A stretch of DNA of 5,025 nt from Victivallaceae bacterium (lineage in GTDB: Bacteria; Verrucomicrobiota; Lentisphaeria; Victivallales; Victivallaceae). Location: assembly GCA_028717165.1 (NCBI GenBank), contig JAQUOK010000289.1:1-5025 (forward strand). The letters are read 5' to 3'. Positions 1-5,025 of this stretch are shown here, in pieces (within the stretch, counting starts at the first letter, position 1; every line of letters begins with the position of its first letter). The notes under the pieces are model-generated. The model did no database searches, had not been told where the DNA came from, and saw only the letters and a list, made by a program, of their open reading frames with translations. A program made the translations under genes and the position numbers.

Positions 1-540
1 GTTATCCTTTTCGGGGAAGATAATTACATCCCGATTATCGTCGGCCGGATGCGTGAGCCGTCCCAGGCGGTGAAAAGTTTTCAAGTCTTTCGAAATAATC
101 AGGCCGCTCTGGGTTACGTTATTTCTGTAAAAAAACGGGGCTTCCGCCGGTTCTTCAGGCATAAATGCCGAAGAATTTTCCTGCAGCCAGTATCTGCCTG
201 GAGGCAGCGGCCGGTAAGCATAGGTGATATAAAAATATTCCCCGAATTTTACTATTCTGGGATCCTCGACGCAGCCGGCGTCGGGGCCGTCCGCACTGGG
301 GCTCAACACCGGTTCCGGGGAAATTCTTTCAAACCGGCACCCGTCGCGGCTTACCGCGAGCCCGAAATGTATTTTATGCGCCTCATCATTTCCCGCGGCG
401 CGATACAAAAGATAAAACTTGTTATTTTCATAGCAGGCCGCGGGATTGCAGACTGAAAAATTTTCCCACCGGTTGGATTCATGGGGCGCAATAATGGGAT
501 TGGCGTGATATTTCTCAAGCCTGAACCAATTCCGAGACAT
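1..540 (-). CDS. GH130-family glycoside phosphorylase/hydrolase, N-terminal 180 residues (3' end beyond window)
   Basis: Probably a cytoplasmic enzyme that phosphorolyses or hydrolyses beta-mannosides or related oligosaccharides, the activities known in GH130. The frame is open from ATG 540 to the left edge, giving 180 residues of an expected 320-390. Visible GH130 hallmarks are an early NPAA followed by KFYLLYRAAG (residues 32-50), the blade motif CVEDPRIV (90-97) with FYITYAYR behind it, and a late DVIIFPEKDN (171-180). Asp93 in EDPR is the likely catalytic acid by family analogy. No signal peptide is seen. Residues 111-143 form a Pro- and aromatic-rich stretch that looks longer than in classical mannosylglucose phosphorylases. 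The start is fixed by a strong Shine-Dalgarno site inside the end of the ROK gene, which it overlaps by 26 bp, so the two are probably translationally coupled. The residues that separate phosphorylase from hydrolase are mostly in the missing half, so substrate and reaction type are open. GH43/GH32-like five-bladed enzymes also carry EDPR-type motifs, but the whole set fits GH130 best. Confidence 0.85.
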   Translation of the reverse strand, partial: MSRNWFRLEKYHANPIIAPHESNRWENFSVCNPAACYENNKFYLLYRAAGNDEAHKIHFGLAVSRDGCRFERISPEPVLSPSADGPDAGCVEDPRIVKFGEYFYITYAYRPLPPGRYWLQENSSAFMPEEPAEAPFFYRNNVTQSGLIISKDLKTFHRLGRLTHPADDNRDVIIFPEKDN

Positions 541-1648
541 GTGCTCCTCCTTCGCCATACAGGTTAAGCCATACCAATTCAACCGCGCCCATAGCGCCGC
601 CGTACGGCCCGGTGCCGCTGAAACAAATATTGCGGGTATCGAACCTTTCCCGGGGCAGCTTATCCGCAATCGCTTTTTTGACCATGGCAAGAAACGCTTC
701 CCCGAATTCCATATATTTGCCGGCAATGACGATTTTTTCAGGAGCATAAAGCTGGATCATATAAAAGAGCCCTCTGGAAATATATTCCGCCGCGGTCCGC
801 AGAATTTCATCTTTATCATGTTTGCGGGCGTTTAGTTCGGCCATAATCTTTTCATAACCGGTATAGGCTTCCAGGCAGCCCCTTAAACCGCATTTGCAGA
901 GCGGCCCGTTTTTATTGATCAATATATGGCCGATATCGCCCAGGCACTCCTGGGCCTGAGGCATCAGCACTTTACCGTTTGATACTACCGCGGAACCCAC
1001 GCCGGTACCGAGCCAGAGGTAGATCATACTCCTGACACCGACTCCCATACCGAATTTTATTTCTCCAAGCAGCCTGGCATTAACACTGTTTGAAATGAAA
1101 ACCGGAACTTTGAACTTCTTATGCAACAGCTCACACAGGGGTACCTGCCGCAGAGCCGGGAAATTAATTGCCTTGATGATTTCGCCGGTCGAAAAATCAA
1201 TAAAGCCGGATACCCCGATACCGATACCGGCAATTTTATCTTTGCATTTTTCGTCTATAATTCCGCGTATAAGTTCAGTTAAGCCGCTTATCGGATCAGA
1301 CAGTCCAGAATTTGTTTCCGCGCATTTTTTCCTGACGCATTTCCTCTTGATATCGACAAGGGTAATGCTGGTGGAACGGGAACCCCAATCGATGCCGATG
1401 AAATATTTGATGTCGGGATTAAGGTCCAGCATTATCGAATTCCGGCCTTTGGTCTTCAGTATTTTTTTGTTTTCGGTAAGCATGCCCTGTTTTACCAATT
1501 CTTCCGTATATTTGGTGATCGTGCCCCAGCCGAGTTTGGTCCGGGCGACGATTTCGGTTCGCGAAAGCGGCCCTGTATCCCGAAGCAGGTTCAAGATCGC
1601 GGAATTGTTCACTTTCTTTAAGAATTTTGGATGACCGAGAGTTTTCAT
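515..1648 (-). CDS. ROK-family transcriptional regulator (NagC/XylR type)
   Basis: Probably a cytoplasmic sugar-responsive DNA-binding repressor, 377 residues, a normal length for ROK regulators. Residues 12-57 form a winged helix-turn-helix (AILNLLRDTGPLSRTEIV, then TKLGWGTITKYTEELVKQG). The ROK domain follows from about 82: phosphate-1 loop IGIDWGSRS (84-92), GIGIGVSGFID (141-151), LGTGVGSA (213-220), and the zinc signature with His241, Cys251, Cys253 and Cys258 in GPLCKCGLRGCLE. Kinase features are eroded: the usual catalytic Asp of the N-D-x-N motif is Ser188 (SNSVN), the loop Thr is replaced (Arg91), and the sugar-binding ExGH reads DIGH (238-241). This argues for a regulator that binds sugar without phosphorylating it. 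ATG 1648 is the only good start, since an in-frame stop lies at 1682-1684. Its ribosome site is weak (GGAA only). The gene follows the 874-residue exported protein after 78 bp and overlaps the GH130 gene downstream. It probably controls this locus; the inducing sugar cannot be read from sequence. Confidence 0.93.
   Translation of the reverse strand: MKTLGHPKFLKKVNNSAILNLLRDTGPLSRTEIVARTKLGWGTITKYTEELVKQGMLTENKKILKTKGRNSIMLDLNPDIKYFIGIDWGSRSTSITLVDIKRKCVRKKCAETNSGLSDPISGLTELIRGIIDEKCKDKIAGIGIGVSGFIDFSTGEIIKAINFPALRQVPLCELLHKKFKVPVFISNSVNARLLGEIKFGMGVGVRSMIYLWLGTGVGSAVVSNGKVLMPQAQECLGDIGHILINKNGPLCKCGLRGCLEAYTGYEKIMAELNARKHDKDEILRTAAEYISRGLFYMIQLYAPEKIVIAGKYMEFGEAFLAMVKKAIADKLPRERFDTRNICFSGTGPYGGAMGAVELVWLNLYGEGGAHVSELVQA
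541..552 (-). promoter_or_regulatory. Strong Shine-Dalgarno site of the GH130 gene
   Basis: Read on the minus strand, AAGGAGGAG is followed by CAC and then ATG at 540. The AGGAGG core sits 5 nt before the start. It lies inside the last codons of the ROK gene, so ribosomes finishing the regulator can re-initiate on the enzyme. It is much stronger than the site in front of the ROK gene and settles the GH130 start. Confidence 0.8.
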
Positions 1649-1680
1649 ATCATATTCCGAATTTGTGACATAATGACCAG

Positions 1681-1700
1681 TTTATATTCAATATTATAAA
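1681..1700 (-). promoter_or_regulatory. Possible promoter/operator of the ROK-GH130 pair
   Basis: A 20-bp AT-rich imperfect palindrome with perfect 6-bp outer arms (TTTATA and TATAAA); 7 of 10 pairs match. On the minus strand it contains a perfect TATAAT at 1698-1693, which would place a transcript start near 1686, about 38 nt before the ROK ATG. Only a poor -35 (GTTTCA, 16 nt upstream, 3 of 6 matches) is found. ROK repressors commonly bind AT-rich palindromes and regulate their own genes, so an autoregulatory operator is plausible. AT-rich spacers give such palindromes by chance fairly often, so this is tentative. Confidence 0.3.
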
Positions 1701-1709
1701 AATTTCCTC

Positions 1710-1733
1710 AAACCTGAAACACCCCTTCAGTTT
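1710..1733 (-). terminator. Weak hairpin at the end of the 874-residue gene
   Basis: An inverted repeat spans the stop codon: CTGAA and TTCAG arms around a 7-nt loop, extended by AAA/TTT after one bulged base. On the minus strand a run of five T follows about 7 nt later (1705-1701). The stem is short, AT-rich and not directly followed by the T run, so it would be a leaky terminator or an mRNA 3'-end stabiliser at best. It could also be a second protein-binding palindrome for the adjacent ROK regulator. Confidence 0.25.
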
Positions 1734-4351
1734 ATTGCGGAGCCGGCTGCGTTTATAAGCGCCGCCCGGCGTTGCCGCATATTTTCGAGCAGGGCCTTAT
1801 TTGAGGTAATTATCAGCACTTTGTTTATTTTAAGCCCGTTTACCGGTATTGCAATGTTTTTTCCCCGCATTTCATAGCTTAACGGTTTTATTCCGGAAGC
1901 GGACAGTTCAAAAACCTGATTCGGTTTCAGATATGCCGGAATTTCGCTTACGATCTCACAATTTCCTATCGGATGCGGCTGAAATTCCTGTCTGGTATAA
2001 CGGTAATTTTTGTTGGTGAGAATTAAAATGACAGTATCATCGCCGACCCCGATCCGGGAAAGTGCGATATTTCCAGCCAGTTTTTCCCGCTTCATAACGC
2101 ACCCCCGCATCAGCCAGGGACCAAGCGTCGCCAGTTCCAGATTAATCCTGCCTATTTCCTCCCAAAGGGCGACGGCCTCGGGTATCCCGATCCAGGCCGC
2201 ATTGCCTACTCCTTCCGTCGGTTCGCCGGGTTCTATATTATAGGTAAAGTAACTTACGGCTTTGGCGCCGTTCGCAACGGCACCATATACCATCATTCTT
2301 GCCTCGCCGGGCAACGGGAACCGGCAGGCGCCGCCGCCGTCATCGCGCGTCGGCGACCAGCGGAAAGCCTGGGAGATAAAGCCTGTCGGCTTTGGAGCCA
2401 TTGCCTCTGCTAATTGATGAGTTCCTTTGTCAACAGCCGTAAGGCTGCACCAGACCACCGGGTAAACGTCATAGTCAATGGAGTCCGCAAAGCTGAAGTC
2501 ATAGATGTTGGGACCCAGTTCGCATAAGCACAGTTTACTGCTGATTCCCGGCGCGATTTTACGCAGCAGATTTAATTTTTCGGCTACAGAGTGAGCTTTT
2601 TCTATGCCGTATGGTTCATCCGCAAGATAATAATAGAGCAGATCAGGAAAGGCAAAGGCTTTTTTCTTCTCCGTCCAGCCGGGCATATTTTCCCGCAGCC
2701 TGATATGGTCCACAAGTTTCAGATTGCGTTGTTGAAGCAGTTTTAGGATCTCATCCATGGATTGGGTCACATTGGGCCATGTTAGATAATCCGGCAGGAT
2801 AGTATTTATGAAATGTTTTCTGCAGTCATCCAGCCAGGCCGGAACCGCACATTTTTCGCCCGGCTTTTTCAGGCACGCCAGATAAGCCTTGGCCCATTTG
2901 CCGAAATTTTTCTCATAACGCTTCAGGGCGGCTGGGGTATTGGGTGTGGCATATTTGTAACAGCGGTACATGCCGATAGAGAAAAAAGGACGCCTGACTT
3001 TAGTGAAAAAGCAATTCCGGCCTTTATCCGTCCGGACTTCAAGCAGAACAAAATCCCCGGGTTTTAATTCTTTCTTTAAATTCAAAATTACCGGATTGAC
3101 TTTATTCTTCTCAAGGGAATTCTGTGCCCGATATGTCACTTTTTTCCCATTGAGCAATATTTCTTCCGCTTTCAGGGATTCATCCGGCCGCAAATAAAGG
3201 TAAACCTTATCCAGATTTTCGTTAAAACCGAGCGCGCGGAAGTTGAAAGCTTCCCGGTCAACATTTACTTTTCCTGCCGCAAGCTTTTTGCCTTCATCGT
3301 CCGCCAACTCCAGGTCAAAACACAAAGGAACGGTATTGACTTCCGAATAGCGGATCATGATTTCCCCGCCGTGTCCGGGAAGCAGCAACCGGGGATTGAC
3401 CGTATGCCAGATGATTTCTTCAGCTTTTGAAATGTCTTTGCCGTTGATGAGGACCTTCGCGATTTCCAGCGGTTTCGCGTCCGGATTCCAGAGATAAAGA
3501 TGCAGATTTTCCCGGTAGGCCGGATTGCCGATGGCGTCAAATACCGCGTCCGGACGCAGGATTGCGCCTTTTATATATTTGCATGGAGCAATATTCTTTA
3601 GGACATAACAAGTTACGGGAGAAGTTTTTCCGCCCGTCAATTCCCGGTAATGTTCTTTTATGGTTTTACTTGAAAGCGCTTTATTATAGATCCTGAGTTC
3701 ATCGATACAGCCGTTGAAAAAATTCTTTTGCGAATTATCGCATCCGATGTAGAGAGGATTTATCCCGGCCGGGATTTTCTGATAGGGATAAAAACCATAT
3801 AGTTTCCCGTTTCGGTAAAATCTGGCGATTTTGCCGTCGCCGGTAACCGCCAGATAATTCCATTTACCCGCTTCCATATTCACCGGATGATTATTCCGCG
3901 CCAATATCTTGACCGGAATATATTCATCTTTCCAACTGAGCGCATACATATTCTTCCCTTGGACGCCAAGAAAATATTCGTCATTCACGGCCGGACAATA
4001 ATCTTTAGCAACGTTGCCTTTAGCCATAATAATCTGAAATCCTTTCGCATTAACCGGTTTTACCCAAGCTTCAAAAGTGAATTGATTTTTTAGAACAAGG
4101 CTTCCGGAATGCGGCACTTCCACATAGGAATCTTTGCCCAGCAGCAGACAATTGCCTTTAATGCCCTTCGACCACTGGGGATTATGAATGACACCGTTGT
4201 TGTAATACCATTTTTCTCCTGAAATATCGTGCGCGGTTCCGCCTTTGCCTTCATCGAAATTCCAGTATGCGACCAGTCCTTCTTCCGCCCGGCCCGTGCA
4301 GGCAAAAACAGATGCCGATAAACAAATCACCATGAAAATAAACCTGTTCAT
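1727..4351 (-). CDS. Exported LamG-domain protein with DEP-motif glycosidase-like TIM barrel
   Basis: A complete 874-residue protein, probably exported, that binds and perhaps hydrolyses a polysaccharide. The N-terminus (MNRFIFMVICLSASVFAC) is a signal peptide, with possible SPase I cleavage after Ala22 or, less well, lipidation at Cys18. Residues 26-238 are a LamG/concanavalin A-like domain (GLVAYWNFDEG, FTFEAWVKP, GKWNYLAV, FFNGCIDELRIYNKAL). Residues 280-455 hold two similar beta-rich modules. Residues 457-710 look like a TIM barrel: SIGMYR at its start, YYYLADEP (573-580) with Glu579 as likely acid/base, IDYDVYPV (625-632), ISQAFRW (659-665), and VYGAVANGAKAVSYFTY (688-704). Residues 740-874 are a beta domain ending in a charged helix. 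Gln661 stands where a clan GH-A enzyme would be expected to have its nucleophile Glu. I cannot assign a CAZy family. ATG 4351 is 2 nt after the upstream paralog's stop; GGGAGG precedes it by 12 nt. Confidence is high for the gene and LamG, moderate for the barrel, low for enzymatic activity. Confidence 0.88.
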   Translation of the reverse strand: MNRFIFMVICLSASVFACTGRAEEGLVAYWNFDEGKGGTAHDISGEKWYYNNGVIHNPQWSKGIKGNCLLLGKDSYVEVPHSGSLVLKNQFTFEAWVKPVNAKGFQIIMAKGNVAKDYCPAVNDEYFLGVQGKNMYALSWKDEYIPVKILARNNHPVNMEAGKWNYLAVTGDGKIARFYRNGKLYGFYPYQKIPAGINPLYIGCDNSQKNFFNGCIDELRIYNKALSSKTIKEHYRELTGGKTSPVTCYVLKNIAPCKYIKGAILRPDAVFDAIGNPAYRENLHLYLWNPDAKPLEIAKVLINGKDISKAEEIIWHTVNPRLLLPGHGGEIMIRYSEVNTVPLCFDLELADDEGKKLAAGKVNVDREAFNFRALGFNENLDKVYLYLRPDESLKAEEILLNGKKVTYRAQNSLEKNKVNPVILNLKKELKPGDFVLLEVRTDKGRNCFFTKVRRPFFSIGMYRCYKYATPNTPAALKRYEKNFGKWAKAYLACLKKPGEKCAVPAWLDDCRKHFINTILPDYLTWPNVTQSMDEILKLLQQRNLKLVDHIRLRENMPGWTEKKKAFAFPDLLYYYLADEPYGIEKAHSVAEKLNLLRKIAPGISSKLCLCELGPNIYDFSFADSIDYDVYPVVWCSLTAVDKGTHQLAEAMAPKPTGFISQAFRWSPTRDDGGGACRFPLPGEARMMVYGAVANGAKAVSYFTYNIEPGEPTEGVGNAAWIGIPEAVALWEEIGRINLELATLGPWLMRGCVMKREKLAGNIALSRIGVGDDTVILILTNKNYRYTRQEFQPHPIGNCEIVSEIPAYLKPNQVFELSASGIKPLSYEMRGKNIAIPVNGLKINKVLIITSNKALLENMRQRRAALINAAGSAIN

Positions 4352-4353
4352 AA

Positions 4354-5025
4354 TTATTCTTTTCCTCCCATAAACTGGTTCTGACCGCTGTTTTTCAAAA
4401 TCTCGTTTCTTCTTTCAGCAATTTGCTTTTTCAATTCCGGGTTCGCAGTGACAATTATTATCCCGGAGGTTTTCAGATCATCCACGGTAAGCGCAAGATT
4501 TTCCCCGGAAACATTGTATTTGATATTCGAAATCCCGGCATAAGTGAGTCCGAATACATCTTTGACCTCCAAAGGGCGGGGAACCGGCATCGGGAAAATA
4601 AAACTTTTGGCGGTCGGCACCAGTTTTTCCCCGGTGTAGTGATAATCGGTATTGACGAGAACGAGTATGACCGTATCGTCGCCGACGAGGATCCTGGAAA
4701 TTCTCACCTTGTCAACCGTGCGCTGTTCCGAAACGCAGCCTTTTGCCAGCCAGGGCCCCAGCATGTTCAACTCCAAATTGATCCTGCCGATTTCCTGCCA
4801 GAGGGCGACTGCTTCGGGGATGCCGAGCAGGGCCGCGGTACCTACGCCCTCAGTCGGTTCCCACGGTTCGATCGGGTATGAGAAATAATAAATTTTTTTG
4901 GCGCCGTTTGCGACGGCATCATACACCATCAGGCGCTCCTCGTCCGGCAGCGGAAAACGTATCCAGCCGGAGGAATATTTCTTTTTCAACGTCGGGCATT
5001 TCCTGAACGCCTGGACAGATCGGAA
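4354..5025 (-). CDS. Glycosidase-like protein, C-terminal 223 residues (5' end beyond window), paralog of the downstream gene
   Basis: The frame is open to the right edge, and the residues before the TTG at 4989 still align with the downstream paralog (VQAFRKCPT against SQAFRWSPT), so translation starts outside the window. The visible part covers the last barrel strands (VQAF, then VYDAVANGAKKIYYFSYPIEP) and the C-terminal beta domain (GDDTVILVLVN, then the ALTVDDLKTSGIIIVTANPELKKQIAERR tail). Over the 79-residue block at 4968-4732, 59 positions are identical to the downstream protein by hand count (about 75 percent). The following beta domain is much more diverged, and this copy has two extra residues after the PT. 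Its acid/base region, signal peptide and any LamG domain are outside the window. It is the first visible gene of the probable operon, with a 2-nt gap to its paralog. Function is inferred only through the paralog: an exported glycan-binding or -degrading barrel protein. Confidence 0.85.
   Translation of the reverse strand, partial: FRSVQAFRKCPTLKKKYSSGWIRFPLPDEERLMVYDAVANGAKKIYYFSYPIEPWEPTEGVGTAALLGIPEAVALWQEIGRINLELNMLGPWLAKGCVSEQRTVDKVRISRILVGDDTVILVLVNTDYHYTGEKLVPTAKSFIFPMPVPRPLEVKDVFGLTYAGISNIKYNVSGENLALTVDDLKTSGIIIVTANPELKKQIAERRNEILKNSGQNQFMGGKE
4364..4369 (-). promoter_or_regulatory. Ribosome binding site of the 874-residue protein
   Basis: GGGAGG on the minus strand lies within the last codons of the upstream paralog (Gly-Gly-Lys-Glu-stop), 12 nt before ATG 4351. 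The spacing is longer than optimal. The upstream stop TAA (4356-4354) and this start are separated by two bases, which suggests coupled translation and places both paralogs in one transcript. Confidence 0.6.

Noticed and set aside
49..456. A 135-residue plus-strand reading frame
   Set aside because: It is antisense to the GH130 gene, whose motifs cover the same bases; the peptide is low in recognisable structure.
1095..1634. A 179-residue plus-strand reading frame
   Set aside because: It lies antisense to the ROK gene, has no recognisable domain, and the minus-strand frame carries clear family motifs throughout.
1649..1726. A small RNA, tRNA or riboswitch in the only gap
   Set aside because: At 78 bp, AT-rich and with only a weak hairpin and palindrome, it shows no cloverleaf or recognisable aptamer.
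4423..4881. Plus-strand frames of 152 and 78 residues
   Set aside because: Both are antisense shadows of the partial paralog. A similar shadow peptide appears at 2010-2243 only because the sense genes are homologous.
4354..4989. A 211-residue protein starting at TTG 4989
   Set aside because: The frame stays open to the right edge and the 12 codons upstream of the TTG match the paralog (QAFR and PT conserved), so this is an internal codon of a longer gene.
1..5025. CRISPR array, insertion sequence, attachment site or phage gene
   Set aside because: No regularly spaced short repeats, transposase motifs or terminal inverted repeats were seen; the only long repeat is the diverged paralog pair.

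Overview
The window is almost entirely coding, and every supported gene lies on the minus strand, so transcription runs from the right edge to the left. It looks like a carbohydrate-degradation locus from a Gram-negative bacterium of the Planctomycetota-Verrucomicrobiota-Lentisphaerota group, with Lentisphaerota (Victivallis-like) my best guess. That guess rests on a large exported LamG-containing protein with a glycosidase-like barrel, its tandem paralog, a ROK regulator and a GH130 enzyme. It is protein style from memory, not a database match. No rRNA, tRNA or housekeeping marker is present to fix the taxonomy.

Layout in order of transcription: (1) 5025-4354, the C-terminal 223 residues of a glycosidase-like protein, cut by the right edge. 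(2) 4351-1727, a complete 874-residue exported paralog: signal peptide, LamG domain, two beta-sandwich-like modules, a DEP-motif TIM-barrel-like domain and a C-terminal beta domain. It starts 2 nt after the stop of gene 1. (3) A 78-bp gap, the only noncoding stretch, holding a weak hairpin and an AT-rich palindrome over a possible -10 box. (4) 1648-515, a 377-residue ROK-family regulator with an N-terminal winged helix. (5) 540-1, the first 180 residues of a GH130-type glycoside phosphorylase or hydrolase, overlapping the regulator gene by 26 bp and cut by the left edge.

Inferred working model: the two exported barrel proteins bind and perhaps cut a glycan outside the cytoplasm. The cytoplasmic GH130 enzyme then processes an imported, possibly beta-mannosidic, oligosaccharide. 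The ROK protein senses a sugar and controls the locus, probably including itself. No transporter is visible; it may lie outside the window. The least explained part is the pair of paralogous barrel proteins, which I cannot place in a named glycoside hydrolase family and which carry Gln where a classical retaining enzyme would be expected to have its nucleophile Glu.
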